DNA of 64,000 bases from Micromonospora siamensis (GCF_900090305.1 NZ_LT607751.1:3224001-3288000); one strand, 5' to 3'. Shown: positions 25,470 through 34,737, counted from the first letter of the stretch. Numbers and translations are program-made. The notes: generated from the letters alone by a model not told the origin.

Positions 25470-25919
25470 ATGGAACACGTTCTCGGTGAGGAGTGGCTCT
25501 CCCACTCGGTGGATCTGCTGGTGCGGCTGGTGGAGGCCGCCGGCGCTCTGATCATCTTCTTCGGCGCGATGAGCGCCCTGGTCCGCTTCGTCGTCGTCGG
25601 CCTCCGTGAGCGGCGTACCCGTGCGTTCGTGCCGGTGCGGCTGGGACTGGGCCGCTTCCTGGCGCTGGGGTTGGAGTTCCAGCTCGCCTCGGACATCCTG
25701 CGGACCGCGATCGCCCCGACCCTGCGGGAGATCGGCGAGTTGGCGGCCGTGGCCGCGATCCGGACCGCGTTGAACTTCTTCCTCGCCCGGGAGATCAAGC
25801 AGGAACGGGCGGAGCTGGCCCGGGAGGGCCGGGCGCCGGACCCGGTGGACGGGCCGGTACCCCCTCGCCCCCGTGCCGGCCGGGACCTGACGCCGGAGCC
25901 GCTGGATCGGTCCTCGTGA
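25470..25919 (+). CDS. DUF1622 family membrane protein
   Basis: This protein of about 149 residues has two to three hydrophobic helices: [32 protein letters not shown] near the start and a helix around [22 protein letters not shown], the DUF1622 signature region (G.EF..A.DI..T...P). Next comes [19 protein letters not shown]. Function is unknown. The C-terminal 40 residues are Pro/Arg-rich and cytoplasmic. The start is uncertain: ATG 25470 lacks a good ribosome site, and GTG 25434 in frame would add 12 residues. Its end overlaps the next small membrane gene, and both lie just before the oxidase subunit I gene. Confidence 0.8.
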   Translation: MEHVLGEEWLSHSVDLLVRLVEAAGALIIFFGAMSALVRFVVVGLRERRTRAFVPVRLGLGRFLALGLEFQLASDILRTAIAPTLREIGELAAVAAIRTALNFFLAREIKQERAELAREGRAPDPVDGPVPPRPRAGRDLTPEPLDRSS

Positions 25920-26179
25920 ACGCCGTGATCGGCTACGCCTCGCTGGCCTGCGTCGCCGCGGGGCTGCTGGCCGGGCTGACCGCCCTCGCCGTCACCCGCG
26001 ACGGCCGGGCGGCCCTGCGGGTGGCGCTGGACCTGTGGCTCGCCGCCGGGCTGCTCCGGCTGGCCCTGCCGCCCTCCTGGGACCAGCTGCTCAGCGCCGC
26101 CGCCATCGTCGCGGTCCGGCAGCTCGTCGGCCTCGGGATGAGCGCGGGAGGAGCAAGGACACCGGCCACCGGAGACTGA
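25916..26179 (+). CDS. Small membrane protein, DUF1622 partner
   Basis: This 87-residue protein starts at a GTG overlapping the stop of the DUF1622 gene. It has two hydrophobic helices ([22 protein letters not shown] and a second from [20 protein letters not shown]) and a third weaker segment ending [11 protein letters not shown]. The order of motifs (helix, then [11 protein letters not shown]...P, then AVRQLVG) mimics the second half of DUF1622 (LASDILRT...P ... AIRTALN), so it may be a shortened paralogue forming a heteromer with its neighbour. No function is known. Confidence 0.65.
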   Translation: MNAVIGYASLACVAAGLLAGLTALAVTRDGRAALRVALDLWLAAGLLRLALPPSWDQLLSAAAIVAVRQLVGLGMSAGGARTPATGD

Positions 26180-26247
26180 CGCCCCGCCAGGTTTGCGCCA
26201 CCGTCGAGCCGGACACCGAGGGGACAAGATCGGCGGAAGGTAGACGC

Positions 26248-27915
26248 ATGGACCTGTGGACAGCTCCCGTACCGACCGTCGTGGTGGGGCCGGTTCGTCG
26301 GCCGGTACGTGGTTCTGCGCTGGCCCGGCTGCTGCGGACGACCGACGCCAAGCAGATCGGCATCCTGTACCTGACCACGGCCTTCGGGTTCTTCCTGGTC
26401 GGTGGCGCGCTGGCGCTGGTGATGCGCGCCGAGCTGGCCCGCCCGGGCATGCAGCTGCTCTCGCCCGAGCAGTACAACCAGCTGTTCACCATGCACGGCA
26501 CGATCATGCTGCTGCTGTTCGCCACCCCGATCGTGTTCGCCTTCGCGAACTATCTGGTGCCGCTGCAGATCGGCGCCCCGGACGTGGCCTTCCCCCGGCT
26601 CAACGCGTTCGCGTACTGGCTCTACCTCTTCGGCGGTCTGCTGGTGCTCGGCGGGTTCGCCACCCCGGGAGGCGCCGCCGACTTCGGCTGGACGGCGTAC
26701 CAGCCGCTCGCCGGGGCGGAGCACTCCCCGGGCGTGGGCGCGAACCTGTGGGCGGTCGGGCTGGTCGGGTCGGGTCTGGGGACCATCCTGGGCGCGGTCA
26801 ACATGATCACCACCGTGCTGACCCTGCGGGCGCCCGGCATGACGATGTTCCGCATGCCGATCCTGACGTGGAACATCCTGATCACGTCCGTGCTGGTGAT
26901 CCTGGTGTTCCCGCTGCTGGCGGCCGCGTTGCTGGCCGTGCTCGCCGACCGGGAGCTGGGGGCGCACGTGTACGACGCGGCCACCGGGGGGCCGCTGCTG
27001 TGGCAGCACCTGTTCTGGTTCTTCGGCCATCCCGAGGTCTACATCGTGGCGTTGCCGTTCTTCGGCATCATCACCGAGATCATCCCGGTCTTCTCCCGCA
27101 AGCCGGTCTTCGGCTACAAGGGCCTGGTGGCCGCGACGATCTCCATCGCCGCCCTGTCGATGAGCGTGTGGGCGCACCACATGTTCGCCACCGGCCAGGT
27201 GCTGCTGCCGTTCTTCAGCTTCCTCAGCTATCTCATCGCGGTCCCGACAGGAATCAAGTTCTTCAACTGGATCGGCACCATGTGGCGGGGCCAGATCAGC
27301 TTCGAGACCCCGATGCTCTTCGCGGTCGGCTTCCTGGTCACCTTCCTCTTCGGTGGCCTGACCGGTGTGCTGCTGGCCAGCCCGCCGGTCGACTTCCACG
27401 TGCACGACTCGTACTTCGTGGTGGCGCACTTCCACTACGTGCTCTTCGGCACGATCGTGTTCGCGGTCTTCGGCGGCATCTACTTCTGGTTCCCGAAGAT
27501 GTTCGGCCGGATGCTCGACGAGCGGCTCGGCAAGATCCACTTCTGGCTGACCATGACCGGCTTCCACACCACCTTCCTGGTGCAGCACTGGCTCGGCAAC
27601 GAGGGCATGCCCCGCCGGTACGCCGACTACCTGCCCGGCGACGGCTTCACGACCTTGAACACGATCTCGACCATCGGGTCCTTCCTACTCGGTGTCTCCC
27701 TGCTGCCGTTCCTGTGGAACGTGTGGCGCTCCTACCGGTTCGGCGCGGTGGTGCGCGAGGCCGACCCGTGGGGCCACGGCCTGTCCCTGGAATGGGTCAC
27801 CTCCTCGCCGCCGCCGCTGCGCAACTTCGACCGGATGCCCCGGATCCGCTCCGAGCATCCCGCGTACGACCTGCGGCGGGAGCGGGCGGCGCTGCCCCGA
27901 CAACGGCAGGGCTGA
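26248..27915 (+). CDS. ctaD: Cytochrome c oxidase subunit I (heme-copper oxidase, orphan copy)
   Basis: This 555-residue protein has 12 membrane helices and all heme-copper ligands in view: [12 protein letters not shown] (low-spin heme), [16 protein letters not shown] (His261 to CuB, Glu263 of the proton path, crosslinking Tyr), [10 protein letters not shown] (CuB) and [10 protein letters not shown] (both hemes). It is an A1-type subunit I by the HPEVY motif. No subunit II or III lies beside it; instead nuoA follows after 69 bases on the same strand. The ATG at 26248 is preceded by GGAAGG. Either it pairs with oxidase subunits encoded elsewhere (a second set is at 44437-48039) or it belongs with the complex I-like operon. 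Confidence 0.95.
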   Translation: MDLWTAPVPTVVVGPVRRPVRGSALARLLRTTDAKQIGILYLTTAFGFFLVGGALALVMRAELARPGMQLLSPEQYNQLFTMHGTIMLLLFATPIVFAFANYLVPLQIGAPDVAFPRLNAFAYWLYLFGGLLVLGGFATPGGAADFGWTAYQPLAGAEHSPGVGANLWAVGLVGSGLGTILGAVNMITTVLTLRAPGMTMFRMPILTWNILITSVLVILVFPLLAAALLAVLADRELGAHVYDAATGGPLLWQHLFWFFGHPEVYIVALPFFGIITEIIPVFSRKPVFGYKGLVAATISIAALSMSVWAHHMFATGQVLLPFFSFLSYLIAVPTGIKFFNWIGTMWRGQISFETPMLFAVGFLVTFLFGGLTGVLLASPPVDFHVHDSYFVVAHFHYVLFGTIVFAVFGGIYFWFPKMFGRMLDERLGKIHFWLTMTGFHTTFLVQHWLGNEGMPRRYADYLPGDGFTTLNTISTIGSFLLGVSLLPFLWNVWRSYRFGAVVREADPWGHGLSLEWVTSSPPPLRNFDRMPRIRSEHPAYDLRRERAALPRQRQG

Positions 27916-27984
27916 GAACCCTGCACGGGACATGGCCGGCTGGCAGGGTGGGGGCAACGCAACCGACACGGGAAGGGAGCGCAG

Positions 27985-28335
27985 GTGGAGGCGTACCTGC
28001 CGGTGCTGACGATGCTCGGGGTGGCGGCGGCCCTGGTCGGCACCCTCTACCTCGTACAGCTGGGCACGGCGGTGGCCCGGGACGCGACGACGGTGCCGGC
28101 GTTCCGTTCCGGGCTGCCTCCGCGTGAGCACGCCGTGTCCCGGTTCCACGCCCGCTGGTACGCGGTCAGCCTGCTCTTCCTCGCCTTCGACGTGGAGATG
28201 TTGTTCATGTACCCGTGGGCGGTGGTCGTCGCCCAGGTCGGCACGCCCGCCGTCGTGGAGATGTTCGTCTTCCTCGGCCTGCTGATGGCCGGTGTGCTCT
28301 ACGCCTGGCGGGAGGGGGCGTTGCGATGGGCCTGA
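27985..28335 (+). CDS. nuoA: NADH-quinone oxidoreductase subunit A-like protein
   Basis: This 116-residue three-helix subunit of complex I type is recognised by RFHARWYAVSLLFLAFDVEM followed by LFMYPWAVVVAQ, the conserved NuoA block, and by a final helix ending YAWREGALRW. The loop after helix 1 reads FRSGLPP where typical NuoA has E-C/S-G, a loop close to the quinone site, so that part has diverged. GTG start with GGGAG before it. It opens the eight-gene nuo-like operon and overlaps the next gene by 10 bases. Confidence 0.92.
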   Translation: MEAYLPVLTMLGVAAALVGTLYLVQLGTAVARDATTVPAFRSGLPPREHAVSRFHARWYAVSLLFLAFDVEMLFMYPWAVVVAQVGTPAVVEMFVFLGLLMAGVLYAWREGALRWA

Positions 28336-29582
28336 TCGGCGACCGTCTCGCGGCCTGGGCGGCCCGCCGGCCACACCTGCTGCTGGCCGCCGTCCCCGGC
28401 GCCACCGACGTCCGGCTCGCGGTCGAGGCACAGGCCCACCGGTACGGCTGGCCGCTGGCCGCCTCCCCGGCCGACGCGGACCTGCTCGTGGTGGCCGGGG
28501 AGCCCGGCCCCGAGCTGGCGGAGGCGATCGAGCGGGTGTGGGCCCAACTACCGGGGCCCCGCGCCCGGGCCCGGACAGGGGACCGGCAGGGCGCGGCCGG
28601 CATCCTGGCGGCGATGGCACGGCGACTCACCGGAGCCGACGGCGAGGCAGTGGACCTGGGACCCGACGGTGGCATGGCGCCCGCACACCAGGGCGGCACC
28701 GGCGGTCACGACGGCGATGACCATCAGGGGGGCGACGACCAGCGGGGCGGGCACGACCAGCGGGGCGGGCCCGGCGGCCACGGCCGTCAGGGTGGCCACG
28801 ACCAGCAGGGCGGCCGCGGCGGCGACGAGGGCCAGGGCCACGGCGGGATGTCGATGCCGGGTGGGCTGATGATGGCCGACCGGGCGGACGACCGGGACGG
28901 GCTGAAGCTGGACGTGCTGCACCTGGCGCTCGGCCCCGTGCTGGCGGACTGGCCGGCCGGGCTGGTGGTCGAGCTGACCGTGCAGGGCGACGTGGTGCAG
29001 GCTGCCACCGGCCGCGTGCTGCCACCGGCAGCCCCCGTCGAAGAGGCGTTCTGGGACGCGGACGTACCCGGGGAGCGTCGTCGCCGGCACGCCGCCTCCC
29101 ACCTGGACTCGCTGGGCCGGCTCTGGGCGGTGGCGGGCTGGCCGTCCGGGGCGGCGACGGCCCGCCGGCTGCGCGACGAGCTGATCGACGGCGGGCCCGT
29201 CGACGAGGCGTACCGGGAATTCGAGCGGCTCGACCGGCGGGCCCGCCGCTCACGCGCGCTGCGCTGGTCCACCGACGGCCTCGGGGTGCTGTCCGCGCCG
29301 GACGCCGCGCGGGCCGACGTCACCGGGCCGGCGGCCCGGGCGGCGGACACCGGCGGCGACGCGACCGCGCGGTGGCGCTGCTGGCTGGCCGAGACCGGCC
29401 GGCTGCTGGCCGGCGGCGAGCCCACCGCGACCGGCCCGAGGGGCGCCGGCGGCGCGTCGGCCGCCCTGCTGGCCGTGGCGACGCGCCTGATGGTCGGACT
29501 CGACCTGGCCGCCGCCCGCCTGGTGCTGGCCTCCTTCGACCCCGATCCGGACGAGCTGGCGGCCGTCGGGGTGCGACGGTGA
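28326..29582 (+). CDS. Degenerate NuoB/NuoD-like fusion protein without Fe-S cysteines
   Basis: This 418-residue protein holds the place of the peripheral-arm genes in the operon. Residues 18-100 resemble NuoB: ADLLVVAGEPGPELAEAIER followed by VWAQLPGPRARA parallels the NuoB ADL..VAG....MA..L...Y.QMP.P block, but none of the cluster N2 cysteines is present. Residues 121-174 are a His/Gly/Gln/Asp-rich low-complexity stretch. Residues 190-235 (DVLHLALGPVLADWPAGLVV then ELTVQGDVVQAATG) parallel the NuoD start, where the GPQHP motif has become GPVLA; the rest is helical with NuoD-like spacing. I infer a NuoB-NuoD fusion that lost its redox centre. ATG at 28326. Its C-terminus overlaps the nuoH start. 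Recognition rests on motif memory, not on a search. Confidence 0.6.
   Translation: MGLIGDRLAAWAARRPHLLLAAVPGATDVRLAVEAQAHRYGWPLAASPADADLLVVAGEPGPELAEAIERVWAQLPGPRARARTGDRQGAAGILAAMARRLTGADGEAVDLGPDGGMAPAHQGGTGGHDGDDHQGGDDQRGGHDQRGGPGGHGRQGGHDQQGGRGGDEGQGHGGMSMPGGLMMADRADDRDGLKLDVLHLALGPVLADWPAGLVVELTVQGDVVQAATGRVLPPAAPVEEAFWDADVPGERRRRHAASHLDSLGRLWAVAGWPSGAATARRLRDELIDGGPVDEAYREFERLDRRARRSRALRWSTDGLGVLSAPDAARADVTGPAARAADTGGDATARWRCWLAETGRLLAGGEPTATGPRGAGGASAALLAVATRLMVGLDLAAARLVLASFDPDPDELAAVGVRR
28686..28847 (+). repeat. Low-complexity His/Gly/Gln-rich coding stretch
   Basis: Codons 121-174 of the NuoB/D-like gene encode irregular repeats of the type HDQRGG, HDQQGG and HDGDDHQGG. Such His/Asp-rich linkers can bind metal ions. 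The stretch separates the NuoB-like and NuoD-like parts. Confidence 0.7.
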
Positions 29583-30502
29583 CCGCGGGTCCGTGGTGGA
29601 GCGTGCTGGTCGCCGCCGGCGTGCTGGTCGGCGCGGCGCTGGCCGGGGCGGTGCTGGCGGGCGTCCTCGACCCGGCCGGTGGTGCGACCGTCGCCCACCG
29701 GGCCGGGCGGCCGTTGTGGGAGGCCGGACGGCTGCTGCGGCAGCGCCGCCGGCGGATCGTCGCGGCCGACCTGCTGCTGTGGCGGCTGGGCCTGGCCGGG
29801 CCGCTGGTGGTCGCCCTGCTCATGGTCGTGGTGGTGCCGCTCGGCGACCGGGCGGTGGCCGACCTGCCGGTGGGGGTCGTCTGGTTCAACGCGATGGACG
29901 TGCTGCTCTGGGCGGCGGTGTGGCTGGCCGGCTGGGGCGCCAACAGCGGGTACGGCCTGGTGGGCGGCTACCGGTTCCTCGCGCAGGGGCTCGGCTACGA
30001 GTTGCCGCTGATGTTCGCGCTGACCGCGCCGGCGGTGGCGGCCGGCAGCCTACGGGTCGCGGACGTGGTGGCGGCGCAGCGGAGCCTGTGGTTCGTGGCG
30101 TCGATGCCGGTGGCGTTCCTGGTCCTCCTCGGTGCGGTGCTGGCCTTCAGCATGTCCGGGCCGTTCGCCTACCCGGACGGGCGGGATCTCGCGGGTGGGG
30201 TGCTGGCCGAGCCGTCCGGGGTGGACCGGCTGGTGCTGCAGGCCGGCCGGTACGCGCTGCTGGCCGCCGGTGCGGCGATGGCGGTGGCGCTCTTCCTCGG
30301 TGGGGGAGCGGGGCCGCTGCTGCCCGGCTGGCTGTGGAGCATGGTCAAGACCCTCGCCGTGCTGGCCGCCCTGGTGGCGTTGCGGGGCCGGATTCCCGTG
30401 CTGCGGGCCGACCGGTTGATGCGGCTGGCCTGGCTGGTGGTGCTGCCCGCCACTCTGCTGCAGGTCCTCGTCGTGGCCGTGCTCGCGGTGGAAGGGCACT
30501 GA
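29579..30502 (+). CDS. nuoH: NADH-quinone oxidoreductase subunit H-like protein
   Basis: This 307-residue membrane subunit has about eight helices. The family block GWGANSGYGLVGGYRFLAQG then LGYELPLMFAL matches NuoH G.ASNS.YALLG..R..AQ..SYE, with the Tyr-Glu kept. The next conserved loop, normally PFDL.E.E.EL..G...EYSG, reads PFAYPDGRDLAGGVLAEPSG, so most of the acidic residues that line the quinone/proton path are changed. The N-terminus holds GRPLWEAGRLLRQRRRR, the usual P.....LK amphipathic region. GTG start overlapping the upstream stop. In complex I, NuoH joins the membrane arm to the NuoB/D quinone site, so co-divergence with the preceding gene is coherent. Confidence 0.88.
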   Translation: MTAGPWWSVLVAAGVLVGAALAGAVLAGVLDPAGGATVAHRAGRPLWEAGRLLRQRRRRIVAADLLLWRLGLAGPLVVALLMVVVVPLGDRAVADLPVGVVWFNAMDVLLWAAVWLAGWGANSGYGLVGGYRFLAQGLGYELPLMFALTAPAVAAGSLRVADVVAAQRSLWFVASMPVAFLVLLGAVLAFSMSGPFAYPDGRDLAGGVLAEPSGVDRLVLQAGRYALLAAGAAMAVALFLGGGAGPLLPGWLWSMVKTLAVLAALVALRGRIPVLRADRLMRLAWLVVLPATLLQVLVVAVLAVEGH

Positions 30503-30503
30503 G

Positions 30504-31043
30504 ATGGCCGTCGTGGTCTTCGTCGTGCTGGCGCTCGTCGCGGTGGCGTCCGGCGTCGCCGTGTTCACTGTGGACTCGATGGCCCGGGCGACGTTCGCGC
30601 TCGCGCTGTCGTTCGTCGCGGTCGGTGGGGAGCTGATCCTGCTCGACCTGGGTTACCTGGGCGTGGTGACGATCCTGATGATGGTGATGGAGATGGCCGT
30701 CATGGCGGTCTTCATGATCATGTTCATGATGAACCCGGCCGGGCTGATGCCCATGTCGATGCTGCACAACCGCCGGGGCGCGCTGGTGGTCTCGGTGCTC
30801 ACCTTCGTCGTGCTGGCCGCCGGATCACTGCTCGTGCCCTGGCCGACCCGCCGGGGTGGACCGCCCGGTGACCCGACCCGCGTCCTGGGCGAGGCGATCA
30901 TGGGGTCGAAGATGCTGGTCATGATGGCCGTGTCGGCGGTCCTCTTCGCCACCATGATCTCGGCGCTGGTGCTCGCCACCGCCCGGGGCCGCTACGACCG
31001 CGCCGACGCGGCGACAGTCGTCGACCACCAGGAGCGGCCGTGA
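30504..31043 (+). CDS. nuoJ: NADH-quinone oxidoreductase subunit J-like protein
   Basis: This 179-residue membrane subunit has five helices. DSMARATFALALSFVAVGGELILLDLGYLGVVTILM corresponds to the NuoJ core where helix 3 carries a pi-bulge in complex I; EMAVMAVFMIMFMMNP follows in place of the usual GAVMVLFLFVVML. The stretch TRVLGEAIMGSKMLVMMAVSAVLFATMISAL ends the protein as in NuoJ (G..L......FE..S.LLL.A..GA). The ATG lies one base after the nuoH stop. Its end overlaps nuoK. Confidence 0.9.
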   Translation: MAVVVFVVLALVAVASGVAVFTVDSMARATFALALSFVAVGGELILLDLGYLGVVTILMMVMEMAVMAVFMIMFMMNPAGLMPMSMLHNRRGALVVSVLTFVVLAAGSLLVPWPTRRGGPPGDPTRVLGEAIMGSKMLVMMAVSAVLFATMISALVLATARGRYDRADAATVVDHQERP

Positions 31044-31345
31044 CGCTGCCGATGTTCCTGCTGCTCGCCTCCGCGCTGATCAGCGTCGGTCTCTACGGCG
31101 CGCTCAGCCAGCAGGCCGTGGTGATGGTGATGATGGGCCTCGAACTCATGATCAACGGGGTGATCGTGGCCGCCGCCGCGCTCTGGTGGTTCCTCGCCCC
31201 GCAGCAGCCCGACGGCCAGGTCCTGGTGCTGGTGGTGATCGCCGCGATGACCGTGGAGATGGCGATGGGCTTCGCCGTGGTGACCCTGCTGTTCCGCAGC
31301 AGCGACGCCGACATGACGGACATGGCCGGGGAGCTGCGCGGATGA
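31040..31345 (+). CDS. nuoK: NADH-quinone oxidoreductase subunit K-like protein
   Basis: This 101-residue three-helix subunit keeps the key GLELMINGV segment with the proton-path Glu of helix 2 and a second helix-3 acidic residue in AAMTVEMAMGFAVV, matching E36 and E72 of E. coli NuoK. This suggests the proton-transfer function of the membrane arm is retained. GTG start overlapping nuoJ; the stop overlaps nuoL. Confidence 0.9.
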   Translation: MTLPMFLLLASALISVGLYGALSQQAVVMVMMGLELMINGVIVAAAALWWFLAPQQPDGQVLVLVVIAAMTVEMAMGFAVVTLLFRSSDADMTDMAGELRG

Positions 31346-33252
31346 GCGGCGCGCTGTGGGCCCTCGTCGCTCTGCCGGCCCTGGCCGGAGGCGTGCTGCT
31401 GCTGGCCGGGCGGCGGGCCGGACGGATCGCCGCGCCCGCGGCGCTCGGCGTCGCCGTGCTGGTGACGGCGCTGGCCGGCCTGGTGGCGGCCACCCGCCCG
31501 GCCGTCGACGCCCCGTTCCTGGCCGGCGCGCGCTGGGGACTGGCCGTCGACGGGCTCGCCGCGCTCGTCGTACCGGCGGTGGCCGGGGTGGCGCTGCTCG
31601 TGCTGGCGTACGCCGCCGTCGAGATCCACCGTCACCGGGCCCGGTTCCACGGACTGATGCTGGTCTTCCTCGCCGCCGTCCTGCTCACCGCCACGGCGAC
31701 CAGCCTGCCCGTGCTGCTGCTGGCGTGGGAGGTCATGGGTGCCATGTCGTACGCCCTGATCGCGTTCCACTGGCGGCGCGACGACGCGGTGACCGCCGGC
31801 GCCACCGCGTTCCTCACCACCCGGGTCGGCGACCTCGGCCTCTACCTCGCCGCCGGTGCCGCGCTGGCCGCAGCCGGCACGCTCGACCTGACCGGGCTCG
31901 CCGCGCTGCCGACCGGCTGGCGGGACCTGGCCGCCGCCGGCGTGCTGGCCGCCGGCTTCGGCAAGGCTGCCCAGCTGCCGTTCTCGTTCTGGCTGTCCCG
32001 GGCCATGCTCGGCCCGAGCCCGGTCAGCGCGCTGCTGCACTCCGCGGCCATGGTGGCGATGGGCGGCTACCTGCTGATCCGGCTGCACCCACTGCTCGCC
32101 GCGACCGGCTGGGCGGTGGACGTGGCCGCGTGGGGCGGCGCGGCGACCGCCCTCGCTCTCGGCGCCGTCGCGCTCGCCCAGGCCGACCTCAAGCAGCTGC
32201 TCGCCGCCTCCACCAGCGCCCAACTGGGCTACGTGGTGCTCGGTGCCGCCGTCGCGCCCGCCGGCGCGGTCGCCCACCTGGTCGCCCACGCCGCCACCAA
32301 GGCGCTGCTCTTCCTCGCCGCCGGAGCCTGGCTGACCGCGCTGGGCACCCGCCGGCTGTCCGCGCTGCGCGGCGCCGGACGGCGGTACCCGCTGGTCGGG
32401 GCGGCCTTCGCGGTGGGCGCCGTGGCGCTGGCCGGCGTGCCTCCGCTCGCGCTCTGGGCCACCAAGGACGAGGTGCTCGCCGGGGCGCGGGAGCACTCGT
32501 TCGCGCTGTATCTCGTCGGCCTGGCCGGCGCCCTGCTCGCTGCCCTCTACGCCGGTCGCGCGCTCGCTGTGGTCCTGCGTCCGGCGCCGTCCGACGTCGA
32601 GTCCGGGTACGACGGCACGCGCGAGGTCAGCGCCGGGCAGCGGCTGCTGCTGGTGCCCCTGGCGGTCGGCGCGGTCCTGCTCGGCGTCCTGGCCCTGCCG
32701 CCGCTGGCCGGACGGGTGGCGGGAACCGTCGGGCTGGGCCCGGCCCCGCCGGCGCGCCCCGCCGAGTTGGCGCTGTCCGGCCTGCTCGCGCTGGCCGGGC
32801 TCGCGGTGGCCGTGGCCGCGCCCGACCGGCTGCCCGCCCCGGCCTGGGCGCTGCGCTGGCTCGGGCTGGAAGCGGCCGCCCGGCTGCTGCTGGTCCGGCC
32901 GACCCTGGCGCTCGCGCGGGCCCTGGCCCGCTTCGACGACCGGGTGCTCGACCGGGGGGTGCACGCCGTGCCGCGCGCCGCCGTCGTCGCCGCCGGCACC
33001 CTGGCGCGCTTCGACGACGCCGTGCTCGACCGGGGGGTGACCGGCGCGACGATCGGGACGCGCCGACTGGCCGACGTTCTCGCCCGCGCCGACGACCACG
33101 GGGTCGACGGGACGGTACGCCGGCTCACCGGGCTGGCCCGCCGGCTCGGCGCGCTGGCCCGGCGGCCGCAGACCGGGCTGGTCCACCAGTACTACGTCCA
33201 AGTGGTCGTCGCGCTGGGCGCCGCCGTGCTGATCCTGCTGCTCATGAGGTGA
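31342..33252 (+). CDS. nuoL: NADH-quinone oxidoreductase subunit L-like antiporter-type protein
   Basis: This 636-residue protein of the Mrp-antiporter family is the distal pump of complex I. It retains LAWEVMGAMSYALIAF (the helix-5 Glu), GFGKAAQLPFSFWLSRAMLG with the helix-7 Lys, PSPVSALLHSAAMVAMGGYL, ADLKQLLAASTSAQLGYVVL and HAATKALLFLAAGAW with its Lys. After the last core helices, residues about 505-605 form an amphipathic helical region (ARFDDRVLDRGVHAVPRAAV and a second LARFDDAVLDRGV copy) and then a terminal helix HQYYVQVVVALGAAVLILLL, the pattern of the NuoL lateral arm. The charged residues for proton translocation appear intact. ATG overlapping nuoK. Confidence 0.95.
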   Translation: MSGALWALVALPALAGGVLLLAGRRAGRIAAPAALGVAVLVTALAGLVAATRPAVDAPFLAGARWGLAVDGLAALVVPAVAGVALLVLAYAAVEIHRHRARFHGLMLVFLAAVLLTATATSLPVLLLAWEVMGAMSYALIAFHWRRDDAVTAGATAFLTTRVGDLGLYLAAGAALAAAGTLDLTGLAALPTGWRDLAAAGVLAAGFGKAAQLPFSFWLSRAMLGPSPVSALLHSAAMVAMGGYLLIRLHPLLAATGWAVDVAAWGGAATALALGAVALAQADLKQLLAASTSAQLGYVVLGAAVAPAGAVAHLVAHAATKALLFLAAGAWLTALGTRRLSALRGAGRRYPLVGAAFAVGAVALAGVPPLALWATKDEVLAGAREHSFALYLVGLAGALLAALYAGRALAVVLRPAPSDVESGYDGTREVSAGQRLLLVPLAVGAVLLGVLALPPLAGRVAGTVGLGPAPPARPAELALSGLLALAGLAVAVAAPDRLPAPAWALRWLGLEAAARLLLVRPTLALARALARFDDRVLDRGVHAVPRAAVVAAGTLARFDDAVLDRGVTGATIGTRRLADVLARADDHGVDGTVRRLTGLARRLGALARRPQTGLVHQYYVQVVVALGAAVLILLLMR

Positions 33253-33255
33253 CCG

Positions 33256-34737
33256 ATGCTCTCCCTGATCGTCTTCGCGCCGCTGGTCGTAGCGGTGGTC
33301 CTGCTGCTCTGGCGGGGCCTGCCCGATCGGGCGGTGTCCTGGATCTGGGTCGCGGTCAGCGGGGTCGAGGTGGCCGCCGTGCTCGGCGCCTGGTGGGCTT
33401 ACCCGGGGGAGGGGGTCGCGTACGAGACGAACCGGCCCTGGATCCCGGGGGCCGGCGCCGGTTACCACATCGGCGTGGACGGGCTCTCCCTGCCGCTGCT
33501 GGCCCTCACCGCCGTCGTCTTCGCCGCCTGCGCCGTCTACTCGCTGCGCCGCCAGCGCCGGCCCCGTCAGTTCGCCGCGCTCTTCCTCGCCCTGCAGACC
33601 ACCTGCCTCGGGCTGTTCGTCTCGCTCGACCTGATCCTGTTCTTCGTCTTCTTCGACCTGTCCATCGTCGGCATGTACGCGGTGATTGCCGGCTGGGGGC
33701 ACGGCGCCGACGCCCGCCGTTCGGCGCTCAAGTTCTTCCTCTACACCTTCCTCGGCTCCCTGGCGCTGCTGCTGGGGTTCATCGGTCTGTACGTCGCCGC
33801 CCGGCCGCACACCTTCGACATCGTGGCGCTGACCCGCGAACCGCCGGTGGCCGGTACGGCGGGGGGCCTCGTGCTGCTCGCCGTCCTGCTCGGGCTGGCC
33901 ATCAAGACCCCGACGTTCCCGTTCCACACCTGGCTGCCCCCGGCGCACACCGACGCCCCGGCCGCCGGGTCGGCGGTGCTCGCCGGGATCCTGCTGAAGA
34001 TGGGCACGTACGGCTTCGTGCGGATCGCCATGCCGCTGCTGCCCGACGCCTGGCGGCGCTACGCCTGGGTGGTCGTCGTGGTCGGCGTGGTGAGCGTGCT
34101 GTACGGAGCCCTGGTGGCGCTGGCGCAGTCCAACTTCAAGCGGATGGTGGCGTACACGTCGGTCAACCACATGGGCTACATCGTGCTGGCGGTCGGCGCC
34201 GCCGGGCTGGTCGCCGGCTCGGACGCGCAGGCCCGTGCGGTGGCGGTGACCGGGGCGGTCACCCAGATGGTCAGCCACGGGCTGATCACCGCCGCGCTGT
34301 TCCTGCTCGCCGGAGTCCTGCACCACCGGGGTGGCACGTACCGGATGGACGCCTACGGCGGGCTGGCGGCCGACACCCCCCGGTTCGCCGCGCTGACCGC
34401 GGTGGCCGCGTTCGCCAGCCTCGGCCTGCCCGGCTTCTCCGGATTCATCGCCGAGTTCCAGATCTTCGCCGGCAGCCTCGGCTCCGCGCCCGTCGCGGTG
34501 GCGTTCGCGCTGCCCGGCATCCTGGTCACCGCCGCGCTGTTCCTCTGGGCGCTGCACCGGATCTTCCTCGGACCGTCCCGGCACCGCCTCTCCGCGGCGG
34601 CCGACCTCACCGCCGCCGAGGCGACCGCGGTGGTGCCCCTGCTGGCGCTGGCGCTGCTCATCGGTGTCTTCCCCCGGCTGCTGCTGGACGTCGTGGAGCC
34701 CGCCGCCCGGGCGGTGACCGACCTGGTGGGCCGGTGA
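33256..34737 (+). CDS. nuoM: NADH-quinone oxidoreductase subunit M-like antiporter-type protein
   Basis: This 493-residue protein has about 14 helices. YHIGVDGLSLPLLALTA near residue 72, FFVFFDLSIVGMYAVIAGWG (an Asp where NuoM normally has the helix-5 Glu), AIKTPTFPFHTWLPPAHTDA and PAAGSAVLAGILLKMGTYGF with the helix-7 and later lysines, and FKRMVAYTSVNHMGYIVL are all NuoM hallmarks. The Glu-to-Asp change is conservative. It begins three bases after nuoL and its stop overlaps the nuoN start. Confidence 0.95.
   Translation: MLSLIVFAPLVVAVVLLLWRGLPDRAVSWIWVAVSGVEVAAVLGAWWAYPGEGVAYETNRPWIPGAGAGYHIGVDGLSLPLLALTAVVFAACAVYSLRRQRRPRQFAALFLALQTTCLGLFVSLDLILFFVFFDLSIVGMYAVIAGWGHGADARRSALKFFLYTFLGSLALLLGFIGLYVAARPHTFDIVALTREPPVAGTAGGLVLLAVLLGLAIKTPTFPFHTWLPPAHTDAPAAGSAVLAGILLKMGTYGFVRIAMPLLPDAWRRYAWVVVVVGVVSVLYGALVALAQSNFKRMVAYTSVNHMGYIVLAVGAAGLVAGSDAQARAVAVTGAVTQMVSHGLITAALFLLAGVLHHRGGTYRMDAYGGLAADTPRFAALTAVAAFASLGLPGFSGFIAEFQIFAGSLGSAPVAVAFALPGILVTAALFLWALHRIFLGPSRHRLSAAADLTAAEATAVVPLLALALLIGVFPRLLLDVVEPAARAVTDLVGR

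Noticed and set aside
31356..34733. Long plus-strand frame running over nuoL and nuoM before it becomes nuoN
   Set aside because: Before 34734 it encodes Arg/Gly/Ala-rich sequence out of frame with recognisable NuoL and NuoM; only the part from 34734 is a real gene.
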